From positions 227,437-291,436 of the forward strand of contig NW_003314359.1 in the NCBI RefSeq assembly GCF_000143415.4: a DNA stretch of 64,000 bases. The letters are read 5' to 3'. This document shows, in pieces, positions 45,827 to 56,188 of the stretch. Within the stretch, counting starts at the first letter, position 1. The number at the start of each line of letters is the position of its first letter. The translations under genes were made by a program, and so were the position numbers. A model generated the notes under the pieces. It searched no databases. It was not told where the DNA came from and was given only the letters and a program-made list of their open reading frames with translations. The stretch is from Selaginella moellendorffii. Taxonomy: Eukaryota; Streptophyta; Lycopodiopsida; Selaginellales; Selaginellaceae.

Positions 45827-46001
45827 TGTGAGTGCATGGAATATAGAAAGGGAATACAGAAATGTGCATATCAATTAGCCCAAAAACCCTAATTTATATA
45901 CAAGAGCGAGTGGTTCGAATTAAAACCAATCCGACCGCTACCAAAATCCCACTACACTAATATTAGTATATAGCATCGTAGCCGTACACTTAGCCCTCAC
46001 A
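45827..46001 (-). repeat. Gypsy element 5' LTR (right)
   Basis: 175 bp, TGTGAG...CTCACA. The adjoining sequence, complement of 45810-45826, begins TTGGTGGAGGTGAGGGG and may be the primer site, but it is not the initiator-Met sequence. Confidence 0.88.
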
Positions 46002-46649
46002 TGTAAATATATTCTTAAATAAATAAATAAATAAATTACAATCGATTTGAATAATAAGCAATATTAATTAATAACAATCCTTGAGGTCCAATTTCACAAT
46101 TATATATTATCAAATTACCATTATTTATTAAAATAACTAGACAATGTTCATAGTAGTCATTAAACTAAAAATAAACCTAAATACGTTAATACTAAGTTTA
46201 ATGAATTCTTTTATCATAAATAAAACATAAATAAACTTTTATATCAATTTACAAAGATGGCAATATTAATAACATGCATATATTTACATTATGTTTTACA
46301 ATAATTTTATATTTATTGCAAATTTGTGAACTATGTTTATTGTGATGTACAGATTAAAGATGGTTTTGCATGATTCTATTTGCGTAAACCATGTTTATGT
46401 TAATTGTGAACAAAATGTGAACCATCGCAATTGTAAAGGTGGCATATTGCAAATTAACATATGTGTACAAACTATTATTAACATATTGTCGAACTAAATT
46501 TCTAAATATATTTGCATCAATTTACAAGGATACTTTAATTGGACAAAAATATTTTCAAATGAGTTATGTTTAGGTTTATATGATTAAATTAAAATTTAAA
46601 AACAGTGCATTGTACATTTATGTATGTTCCTGGATCAGATTAAAGATGA
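46002..46649. other. AT-rich intergenic sequence
   Basis: No gene seen; repeated AAATAAATAA and ATTTACAA-like runs. Confidence 0.6.
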
Positions 46650-46880
46650 GTAGACGCAATGATGGATCCGCCTATGCTTGATGGGCACAGCTTGATCTAA
46701 TAGTTTTCGTTTTCTTCACAGCTAGTGTCAAAATTGAGGGAACTATAATGCAAACCGGTACCTCCTCATCGCTCAGCACCCGTTGCTCGCTTCCTTTTGC
46801 CTTGAGCTCGTGGAACTTGGTTTTACTGATCCTCCCATGTCACCTCCGTCTCCAAGCCCTCCGGATGAAAAACCAGCTCG
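46650..46880 (-). pseudogene. Decayed duplicate of the SS1 3' end and PFD4
   Basis: Segments match, in the same order and strand, 31785-31870 (SS1 end: ATGATGGATCC...CTTGATGGG, GGCTTGATCTAATA) and 32105-32380 of PFD4 (CTCATCGCTCAGCACC, GAGCTCGTGGAACTTGG, GATCCTCCCATGTCACCTCC), with large internal deletions. The remaining PFD4 codons are out of frame. The gypsy element lies between the functional and the decayed copies. Confidence 0.85.
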
Positions 46881-46913
46881 CAGCCGCCCTTAAAAAGAAT
46901 GAGCCGGCATAAA

Positions 46914-47376
46914 CTAATCCACGCAATTGCGCTTTCGTTTCTTGGAATGCCAACTCATGTGTCCAATGCACTGCCTGCTCTCCATGAACTTCTTCCTGCA
47001 CGTCACGCATTCGAACGCGCCACCACCTTCCACAGCCTCCAAGCTCCTGAGCTCCCGGATCTTCTCTCCCAGCTCCAAGTTGGCTATCACGTACTTCGAA
47101 GCCGCCTCGAAAGTGGGCCACGACGTGCCATCCGGGCTGTAGAGGAGGAGCTAGTTTACTTACAAGCGATGGAATCGATCGGGCAAACACTTCCTACCTT
47201 CGAAAGTCGCGGAATGCCAAGAAGTAGCGCCCCTGATCCTTGCGCAGCCCTGCCACCACGGACCATCCCTCGGGGAGGCCCTTGGCCGCCACCACCTTCT
47301 CGCGTTTCGCCGGCGAGATCCAAGTTCCTCGCATCCGGAGAATGTGCTCCGCCAGGGCCGCCGCCTCCTCCTCCAT
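46914..47376 (-). CDS. Small protein with MBD-like region and one C2H2 zinc finger
   Basis: Two exons on the minus strand, 47376-47198 and 47136-46914, give 133 aa; the intron is 61 bp, GT-AG. Residues about 33-75 read KGLPEGWSVVAG, YFLAFRDFRSPDGTSWPTF, the order of a methyl-CpG-binding (MBD/TAM) fold: LPxGW, then basic strands, then a YxSPxG-like turn. After a helix (ELGEKIRELRSLE) comes FECVTCRKKFMES and GHMSWH, spaced C-x2-C-x12-H-x3-H, a standard C2H2 finger, and a basic KKRKR tail that could be a nuclear signal. The MBD call is tentative; the finger is clear. Translation starts 48 bp from the PPR start on the other strand. Confidence 0.72.
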
Positions 47377-47424
47377 GGTGACTTGCCCTAGGATCAAAGA
47401 GTGTCCAAGTTTAGAACGCGGAAT

Positions 47425-49299
47425 ATGCTACTGACAGTTAACGTCCGTACCGTGGAAGATCAACCGTACGCGTTCTATCACATGAGCCGGAAGAGCAGGG
47501 TGGATTGGCTGGCCTCCACCCTGCGATCGTGTTCCAGCGCCCGGGATCTGGCCAGGGGGAGAGAGATCCACTCGCGGATCCTCGCCAGCGACGAGGACAG
47601 GGGCAGCGTCTACCTCGCCAATCTCCTCGTCCAGATGTATGGCAAATGCGGGAGCGTGGAGGAGGCCCAGTCGGCGTTCGACGCCATCGCGCAGCCCAAT
47701 CGCTTCTCCTGGAACATCCTCCTCCAGGCGTATGCCCACAACGGGCACCACGACCGCGCGTGCGAGATCTTCGACCGCGTCGCGTCGCCCAACTCGGTGT
47801 GCTGCACCAGCATGATCACCATGTACGCGCAGCTCGGGCGAGTCGGCGACGCGCAGGCGGTCTTCAATCGCCTGCCCAGCCCGGACTTCGTCTCCTGGAA
47901 CGCGCTCCTCGCGGCATATGCCTCCAACGGGCATTTGCAGCGGGCGGTGGAGGTGTTCGCGAGGATGGGCGAGCACAGCGTCGTGTCGTGGACCACGCTG
48001 CTCCAGGCCTACGCCCTCTCCGGCCGGATCGACGAGGCCGGGCGCCTCTTCGACGCCATGCCGGAGAGGAACGCCATCTCCTGGAACGCGATGCTCGCCA
48101 CCCAATGCCGCGGCGACGACCTCGAGCGATCCAAGGCGATTTTCGACGCCATGCCGCTGTGGAGCGCGCGATCCTGCAACTGTATGATCACTGCGCTCTC
48201 AGACGCCGGCTGCGCCGATCTCGCGCAGTCCCTCTTCGAAGCCATGCCCGAGAGGACGACGGTGTCGTGGAACGCGCTCATCGCCGCATTCGCCATGGCC
48301 GGGCGGGCCGGCGACGCGAGGGCGTGCTTCGACGCCATGGCGGAGGAGAGAAACCTGGCGACCTGGAACTCGCTCCTACTAGGGCTCGTCCAGGCGGATG
48401 ATCGCCTCCACGACGCGCGGGGGATATTCGACAGGATGCCGCGGCGGGACGTGGTGGCATATACCACCGTGATGTCGGGATATGCCCGCGCGGGAGATTT
48501 GAACGAGGCTGGGGCGGTGTTCGATTCCATGCCCGAGCGGGACACGGTGGCCGGGACGAAGCTGATGGCGGCATATTCCCAGAACGGGCGTGTGGACAGC
48601 GCGGAGATCCTCTTCCGTACCATGCCCGCCCGGGACATTGTCTCCTGGAACACACTGATTGGGGGGTACGGACAGAACGCCAGGGCCGACGACGCGCGGT
48701 CGGTCTTCGATCGGATGCCCGCGCGGAGTAGCGTCTCCTGGAACGCGATGATCGCGGCGCTGGCGCAGATTGGCCGGTGCGGCGAGGCGCGGGCTGTCTT
48801 CGAATCGATGCCGGGGAGGGATTCCCTGTCTTGGAACGGGATAATCTCGGGCTACTCTAGCTCCAGCGATGGTCGCCGCGGCGCGATCGATGCGCTCCGG
48901 GGCATGGCGCTGGACGGATCGCGGCCGGACAGGGTCACGTTCTTGGCTGTTCTTGGCGCTTGCACAAGCTCGGGGTCGCTGGGCGAGGCGCTAGAAATAT
49001 TTGGGTTGATCCGGGATCACGGCCTGGATCCGGCCCCGGAGCACTTCTCGTGCGTGGTGGACATGCTGGGGCGATCGGGGCGGCTCCGCGAGACGCAGGA
49101 TCTGATTGAGCAGATGCCCGATTTGCCGAGCCAGTCGCAGTGGGCAAGCCTGCTCAGCTCGTGTACCATCCACCGCGACGTCAAGCTCGGCGAGATCGCG
49201 GCAAGGAGAGTGTCGGAGAACGCATCGGAGGCAGGCGCGGCACGGATTTCTCTGAGGAACATCTACGCGGTGGCTGCCACTTCTCTCCAATCACGGTAA
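47425..49299 (+). CDS. Pentatricopeptide repeat protein, PLS type
   Basis: Intronless 624-aa protein (start at the ATG at 47425; the ATG at 47482 is an equally good start giving 605 aa; the open frame upstream to 47401 has no ATG). It is made of about 16 PPR motifs, many of the 31-residue S form (SWNAMIAALAQ..GEARAVFESMPGRD). These proteins bind RNA one base per repeat in chloroplasts or mitochondria and often specify C-to-U editing or splicing. The tail (WASLLSSCTIHRDVKLGEIAARRV, SLRNIYAVA) is the start of an E motif but stops there; no E+ or DYW deaminase domain follows in any frame I see. Confidence 0.9.
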   Translation: MLLTVNVRTVEDQPYAFYHMSRKSRVDWLASTLRSCSSARDLARGREIHSRILASDEDRGSVYLANLLVQMYGKCGSVEEAQSAFDAIAQPNRFSWNILLQAYAHNGHHDRACEIFDRVASPNSVCCTSMITMYAQLGRVGDAQAVFNRLPSPDFVSWNALLAAYASNGHLQRAVEVFARMGEHSVVSWTTLLQAYALSGRIDEAGRLFDAMPERNAISWNAMLATQCRGDDLERSKAIFDAMPLWSARSCNCMITALSDAGCADLAQSLFEAMPERTTVSWNALIAAFAMAGRAGDARACFDAMAEERNLATWNSLLLGLVQADDRLHDARGIFDRMPRRDVVAYTTVMSGYARAGDLNEAGAVFDSMPERDTVAGTKLMAAYSQNGRVDSAEILFRTMPARDIVSWNTLIGGYGQNARADDARSVFDRMPARSSVSWNAMIAALAQIGRCGEARAVFESMPGRDSLSWNGIISGYSSSSDGRRGAIDALRGMALDGSRPDRVTFLAVLGACTSSGSLGEALEIFGLIRDHGLDPAPEHFSCVVDMLGRSGRLRETQDLIEQMPDLPSQSQWASLLSSCTIHRDVKLGEIAARRVSENASEAGAARISLRNIYAVAATSLQSR

Positions 49300-52200
49300 C
49301 ATTTAGATGACAATGGAGTCTCGGCTGCCGCTTCAAGGTATTAAGCAAGCACAAGAATCCATGGACGATCAAGGAGACACGGATTGCAGATCACAGCAGC
49401 AGTAATGCACCAGGTGAGCTCCCCATTCCCATATTTGGACAAAAGAAGCTCCTGGCTCCTTTGTCACTATGGAGTTTTTAAACTTTTGCAAAAGACGTGA
49501 GTGCAACCTATAGTGGAAGTGCAGCACAAGTGGCTCATCAACTTTGTTAAAACTTTGAGTCCCCTGTTTTCTAATCACTATAATCTTGCAGGTTTGATTG
49601 CTTTCAAAGTGTTAACAATTGAAAGAGATTTTAACCAACAAGGTCCCCCAGAAAATACGAGGATGAGCATTGCCAACTCAACACGAGATTGCCAGATCGG
49701 GAGCGGATACAGCAAGCAGTGAGGAAGCCCTGGAAGGCAACAGGTTTCACGGCCATACTTACGTGATATTGGAGATCCGGATGCACAACCATGAGGGTTC
49801 AACCTCTTGCTCGCGGGGGTACATCTTGGCTTGCACTCGGTGGCCAGCATAGTTGGTGTATTCTGTCCCAGTGCCGCACCTTGTTAGTTCCTCGGGAACA
49901 GGGAACATGCCTTTTACCAGGGTGATATCCTGGTCAGTGAGTGCTCTTCAGAACAAGGCGTGGTGTGTTGCCATCTCACTTTTTCGTGTAAAATCTACAA
50001 GACAACAAGACAAAGATAATCTAGGTTATTTTTACTAGGCAGCAGTTTTTTAATTAAAGTGTGTGATATATTAAGTTCTGCTCAAATGTGAGTAATCAAC
50101 CCATGCTTTTGTGCAAACAAATCAAAGAAGAATGAGCATTTAGCATAGAGGCACAGGGTGAAGGCTACAGAAATAGCAAGCATGTGATGGTAAGCTTTTG
50201 GGGATTTTATTTAATCATTCATTAATGGAGAGTAGATCCTTTTTCAAGTCCTAGGTAGCAAAGTGTCTTTTAAAATTATCAATAATTCTAGTTGAAGAAG
50301 CAGTGTGGTTTTCATAGTGCTCTGAAATAAAGAAAAATCTCAGTTACAACATTTCACATGAAGTGCAGGTTGTCATTTTATATTGAGTGAGGATTTACAT
50401 GCAAGATATAAGTTTGATTTTTTTTCCTTTTCTTCCTAATATACCACAATGCATATCATTACTGCATTTACAATTAGTGCCACTTATTCATTTAATCATA
50501 GTACTTAAGGCAATGAGAATCTTGGTGATTACACCCTCAATCAATAGATGTAGGAGGAAATAACTACATGTATAATGGTGATGGCCAGCAAAAGCCTATT
50601 CTTCACTAGCTTTTGGTCAAGGAGATAACTTCAGGGGTGTGAGAAGATAATATGATTTATCAATTTTATTTTGTGATATAATGGAATAGCTTAGAGAGTT
50701 CAACTTCAAGAGCATAAACATCCTATAATGGGATATACAAAAAAATAGCAAAAATGGTATACATCCCTACTGATTCAAGTCCATTGCTTTTTGCAAACTA
50801 ATACTAAGTAAAGATACTATTGTTTGAACATGTTAATCACAATAACAAAGAAGGCTTTTAACTTTTAAGGTACTATTTTCCATTGCATTACAGTTAATAT
50901 GTAGACTGATGTAATAAAAGTCATTAGGGGCCATGCATGCTTACTTTGAATAGGTACTTTGTTTATCAAGTTCTTGTGTGCTTAGTAGTTTTTCTCTCTT
51001 CTTTTGTTTTCAAGTTAAGGTCAATAGCATAAAAAGAAAATGAAAAATACTCATGGAAAGGCCACCAAGCATCTTACACATGAGGTTCATCTCTTAATGT
51101 TTTTCTCTCTTTCAATAGCTTTAGCATGTTGAAAAGTCCAAACTAGGAAGATGTTGCTACTTTACCTAGTGGTAGGACAATTGACTTGCATGGGTTTAGC
51201 ACATCTATTTGCTGTAGCAAGAACCCTCAGTAGTGAGAAAAGTGAGTTAAGTTTTGTACAAGTACAAATTGTCACATTTAGACTTTATGCAAGTAAGAGA
51301 ATTATTGCACCACAAGTTTATGATCACAATGGTGATATCTCATTATGCAACGGTTGAGGAATTTAGACTTGGAGGATGAAAATGTGTTTTGGACCAGGCT
51401 TCCACCACCAAAAGGTGGCACACAGTGTTCACATAGAGAAAAGATTACTCATGAGAGAGAATTACAACCCACCAGGAAGCATTATTGCTAACTTTGAAAT
51501 GTTTGTCTAAAATTTAAATATAAAATAAAATTTTAAGTAACTTTAAGAGTTAGTATTATAATAATTCATCAATTTTTTATATATAGATAGCGTTTTTATA
51601 ATTATACATCAAGCTTAAAGTCTCCATATTTATATCTAATATTTAACTATAAATATTCTGGATATATCAAGTTTTAAACTTGCAAATTTGTAGAAATTTG
51701 ATAGATTGAAGGTAATGGATATTTTATATAGTTCTGGATGTGCTACACAAGACCAAGTTCATCAATCTAACAAAGATTAAACAAACAATTTTCTTTCTTT
51801 CTGATGCCAATTGTAAATTTTTGAATTTAGACTTTTTTTTCACTCAACTTAGTATTATTCAAATCCAAGGATATTTAACCCTAAATATCCTAAGACTTGG
51901 TGGGTGGACTCTTTTTTATGGGTCATTTCCTTTTCTAAAGTTATTCTCTTTATTTTATTATATTTAGATAGAAAAAATTGTTAATTTAAAAAAATAAACA
52001 ATACCATATTTCATAACTCCACCACTTTGAGAGTTGTCCATGCTTCACATAATACTTTATAATACTTTAGCTACTCTCAAACACCAATAGTACTAATACC
52101 TTATTCTTTACTATATATAAAGGAAGCAAACTTTTTATAACAAACTTGGCAAGCCTACTTTTGAGCATCTTCTTGTCTATTAGTTTAATTTAGTTGAGGC

Positions 52201-54200
52201 AATAATTACAAAGTAGGATTCACTCCTTCTAATTCTAATAAGTCAATTTGCTCCAAAAGGGGTGAGTCCAAAGTGTGGACACTGCTTGGCCATCACAAAT
52301 CGTTGTTCTTGGTTTGTTTCTAGATCTCAACCACAAAGAAAAAACTTATCTTTATGAATCTTTGGAGGAAAATATTTTCACCCCAATTTCTTGAAAATGT
52401 GAGCTAACAAATCTTGCAGAAGGCTGTCAAAACTCTGTTGTCTAATGTAATAATGATGCTGAATAAAAACCTTTGAAAGCAAATAAAACTATAGTTTATT
52501 AATGGGATTGGGAATGAGGAAATGAAAACAATAAATAGATCTTCAAAGTATCGTGAAAAGAGAAGAGTAGCATTTCCTCCATCACAATGCATCTCAACTC
52601 AATCCAAAAGCCTGTGCTCTTGGCACGAAGTAATGGGGAGTAATATATATATATGTATGTATTAGGAAAAAATACCTATATTCTATTTCTTGAAAGGATC
52701 TATTCAAAGGATGAGACTATGGTATTTGTAGATTGAAAGGTAAGCACTGCCCCTCATCAACTTTGTTAGAAACGTTGAGCAATGTCCTCCCTTGCTTTCT
52801 CACTATAGCAGCTTTCTTCTTGCAAGTTTGATTGCTTGTAAAGTGTTGCATTTTTGTAAGCTTGATCTAAATCTAGGGGTGGAACTTTTGCTTGTTTAAT
52901 TACTTGTGTTGTAAATTTTAGGACATGTATGCTACAGCCTAGAAATTTCATGAGTTCTAAGATGTACATCAGCAAGGAAGACATATTAGTGAGAAGAGGA
53001 ACTCTAGATTGATTTCAAGGAGTAGGCTATAAAGATGGTTTGTTCTCTTGTTTTGGAATATAAGAGTTTGCAAAAAGAGATGCACATTTACCTAGACCTT
53101 CAAATTAACTTGTTTCTCTTGTCACGTGTCTTCCAGACCATGGCAAAAAGCACAGTAACTAAAACAAAAGAAAAAATTAAACACCATCAAGCTTGTGGGT
53201 TATTATTTGAAAAATAGATTATAGGTAATAGCAATGATTTCTTTAGAAAATATTTTAATTATTTTTAACTTTAAAAAACTTAAAGGTGGTAATAACTGAA
53301 GACTAAATATAAAATTGAAACTAAATTAATAATTTGCTGTGTGTTGTATGCAACAACACTTGGTTTGCTTAATAGTAGTGTTATTTCTATTTATTAATCT
53401 AATTAATCAAATGGAAGTTTATAATTATAAATATGTTTATAATTTTTAAACACAAGATTAATCTTATTGAATATTAACCATCAGATAGTAGAATAAACTA
53501 GAATATACTAGGAAGTGTTTAGGGAAGTTTATAAATTATAAACATGTTTATAAATTATTAAAACAAGATTAATCTAATATCCAAGAATATTATAGATATA
53601 TCCATTACCACTTCACTCCCCCTACAGGTTTGCTTGAGCAAACCAAAAAATGATAGTGATAGAGAATGATTTTGATACTTATATTTTAATATAAGATCTT
53701 AAATTTCTTTTGGAAAACCAAAAACCAACTCAGCTGTATAACTGTTGACTAAGCTTGAGAATCAGGTTTTTAGTGCTATTAAAATTTTCATTTACTAATA
53801 TATGTTAACACAGTTAGTACAAGACAATTAGAGAAAGTTTAAGATCATTAAACTACAGCTGGATAAATATCGTAGAATATACTTAGATATCAAGGCAAAA
53901 AACAGTTTAACTTTATAGCTTAAACTATTTACATTTAAAATAAAAAAGACTTAGAGATTTACTTCATCATCAGATGAGAAAATTCAGGCATCCTATCCTA
54001 CTCATTGCATTATTCATGACTTTTCTACATAAAAACTATCTAACATCTAGAGCTGAGTGAATCCCAGGACATGGTTACACTCGCTCATCCATTTTACGAG
54101 GAAACATTTTCAAGAATCTGACACCAAAAAGGAGTAGATTAATCTAATGTGAGGTCAGCAAAAACTCAATATCTCTTTCTTGTGATTATGGCTCCTGATT
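49300..54200. other. AT-rich intergenic region, no gene supported
   Basis: About 4.9 kb of mostly AT-rich sequence with only short ORFs. Two segments, about 49520-49620 and 52745-52850, are diverged copies of one another (shared CTCATCAACTTTGTTA, GCAGGTTTGATTGCTT-like, AAAGTGTTG). About 53415-53580 contains an imperfect duplication of a motif with AAGTTTATAA, ATGTTTATAA and AAGATTAATCT. There are TA microsatellites near 52645. Confidence 0.55.
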
Positions 54201-55203
54201 GCTTGCTAGAAGTTTCAAGCAACATAACAGATGTTAATAGCACCAAGTGAGTTTTCCTGCCGTATTATCTACATGTTGGTCCAGGTCGAACGCTGTGGTG
54301 AGAAGCACGTTACTGCGGTTGCGGCACACTGCTCCCAGCACTCCCCTTATCTTGATGCTAGTCTGCTCAATCTCCACCATCTCAAATCTTCCGCAACTTC
54401 TGGCAAAGCCCTCCCCGACCACCATAACTCCATTTTCGTTTCCAATGTGGGGATTAAGCGGGAGGTACGTCCAAACGCGAGGGTTTGGCAGGCACTTGGA
54501 GTAGAGGAAGCTGAAGGACATATACGTTTGATTGCATGTAAGCGAGAAGAAGCCGCAACTCTGGACAATTGCACATGATATTCCTTCTATTCTTCTCTTT
54601 TAAAGCACATTTGAGCTTTACCTTTGCGAGTGAGATGAACATAAGTGGTAGCAGTGCAAATTGATACCTCCAGCAGAAAATTGGACCCATGGTTTTCTTT
54701 TCCTTTTTTGCATAGAACGAAGTTATGTAGCCCAACCCCTAGCAAAAAGACAATGAACTTAATCCGTCGTTTTCCCATAGCTTCGCGCTTTATACTTTCG
54801 GTCCACAAGGCATTTCTTCCTTGCAAACCCGGCATCTGGCGTCACGGCCATGCATTTCTGAGAATCGGTACACCTCTCTCAAGCAAAGCAGACATTACAA
54901 AAAATTTGATGATTATTAAGTGTGGCTAGAAAATGTGTCTTCTTCATCGTCCAAAGAGAAAGAACTAGGTCGATTCTCCTGCCAGCAAAAGAAGCCGGTT
55001 TAATCACTGGCGCTTCTCCAGATTGCTGGAGCTTGTAGCTTCAAACAGTTTTGAGAAACATGAAAAGCAAAGAGTTCCTAGTTTTGACAAAGAACGACAC
55101 TCCAAAGCTCACAGAATTAAAACCAAGAACAAACCAAAAGCAAGGACGAGAAACCACAAGAAAAATGCCCACAGAGGAGGAGAAGAGAGGAAACTTACCA
55201 GCA
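54201..55203. other. Intergenic region with a possible coding remnant
   Basis: The minus frame 54521-54234 (95 codons) looks somewhat protein-like (RVWTYLPLNPHIGNENGVMVV, FEMVEIEQTSIKIRGVLGAV), but I recognise no family and see no start or neighbouring exons I can trust. Otherwise nothing. Confidence 0.3.
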
Positions 55204-55590
55204 TTACGAGGCCAAGGCTTCGTCGCCGGCAGCGGCGGCGGCAGGCTGGGGGATCTTGAGACCCACCTTGGCCTCCTGCTTCTCCTTCTCCATCTCCATC
55301 TCCAGCTGCTGCATCTTCCACACCCGCGCGAGATAGAGGTAGTACTGGCACTTTTCGAAGCTGTGGCGGAGCTCCACGCATCGCCACGGCAGGTAGTAGT
55401 TCTGCTGCCGGCACTTGTTGAGCGGGATGAGCCTGTGCGCGCATTGATCCCGCCACTCGAGCGGCACCCGCGCGCGCTCCATCTCCTTGTTGCTCGCCTT
55501 CATCTTGAGCAGATACTCGTAGCTCGCCTTGGATTCGTCCACAAAGCGCTCATCTTCTTCGTGCAGCACCTCCCCCTCCTCGCCCCCCAT
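55204..55590 (-). CDS. NADH dehydrogenase (complex I) B18 subunit, NDUFB7-like
   Basis: Single-exon 128-aa protein with the twin Cx9C (CHCH) signature, DQCAHRLIPLNKC and CVELRHSFEKC, and the family's RVPLEWRDQC and YYLPWRC surroundings. Twin Cx9C proteins are imported and disulfide-bonded in the mitochondrial intermembrane space; NDUFB7 is an accessory subunit of the complex I membrane arm. The N-terminal 30 residues are acidic and the C-terminus is low in order. Length is close to the usual 100-140 aa. Confidence 0.9.
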   Translation of the reverse strand: MGGEEGEVLHEEDERFVDESKASYEYLLKMKASNKEMERARVPLEWRDQCAHRLIPLNKCRQQNYYLPWRCVELRHSFEKCQYYLYLARVWKMQQLEMEMEKEKQEAKVGLKIPQPAAAAAGDEALAS

Positions 55591-56188
55591 TCGCTCCCTA
55601 CTCTCTGCCCTAAAACCCCAACCAATAGAGAAGAGAGAGAGAGAGAGAGAGAGGTTTCAAACACTTCTAGCCGTCGATTCGAATGTTCTTTTTCACTATT
55701 TCTCCTTTCACGGGGAATCTCCACCGTTTGTTTGTTTTTACATGCTTCGTCCCCGCTCTGCGAAGAGAGTAAACCATGGACTTTTAAAACACTTGAAAAC
55801 CACGGAACTTACTTGCCCCCTCTTCGCGGCGAAATTTTTTTTTTTCTCAGCGGAGTAGCGCCGAGAAAAAAAAACAGCATCGATCCATTTCTTCCTGTGA
55901 TGAATACATGGAAGCATTGTATGAAGATCAAGAGGGTGATTGAAAAGGAGTATCTTACCTCCTGTGGCTTCTTGTGCAAAAGCCACGTCCTGCCAGCACT
56001 GGTGGTCTCATTCGCTACGAGGAACTGTGAGCCACTTACCGGTAAAAAGAATAGCTTGGCAGTGGCGTGGAGCAAAGTGTGTCTCGCCTGTGCACAGAGG
56101 CCACTCTTAAACAGTGAGACTAGAAAACGAAGCATCTCGAGTACCTAAGTGTTAGTCTGGTGTTCATCTCTGCGTTGCTTTGTCCACC
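55591..56188. other. Intergenic between NDUFB7 and the HAC gene
   Basis: Contains a GA microsatellite (about 55630-55652). No gene supported. Confidence 0.5.

Larger units (their letters stand above)
32507..46001 (-). mobile_element. Ty3/gypsy LTR retrotransposon (minus strand), with nested insertions
   Basis: Bounded by two 175-bp LTRs (32507-32681 and 45827-46001), each starting TGTGAG and ending CTCACA. A polypurine tract (complement of 32682-32695) abuts the left LTR. The right LTR is followed, on the minus strand, by a TGG-starting primer-binding-like site. The order on the minus strand is gag N-terminus (45592-45340), interruption, gag C-terminus with a degenerate zinc knuckle, protease region, RT/RNase H, integrase. 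Premature stops and frame breaks make it inactive. I found no 5-bp target duplication at the outer ends. Confidence 0.88.

Noticed and set aside
46899-47381. 160-codon plus ORF ending in a poly-Pro tail
   Set aside because: It is antisense to the spliced MBD-like/C2H2 gene, which explains its openness and composition.
47401-47424. PPR start at 47401
   Set aside because: The codon there is GTG. The first in-frame ATG is 47425, and 47482 is also possible.
54234-54521. Protein-like minus ORF of 95 codons
   Set aside because: No family recognised, no adjoining exons, and an overlapping plus ORF of greater length. Kept only as a possible remnant.
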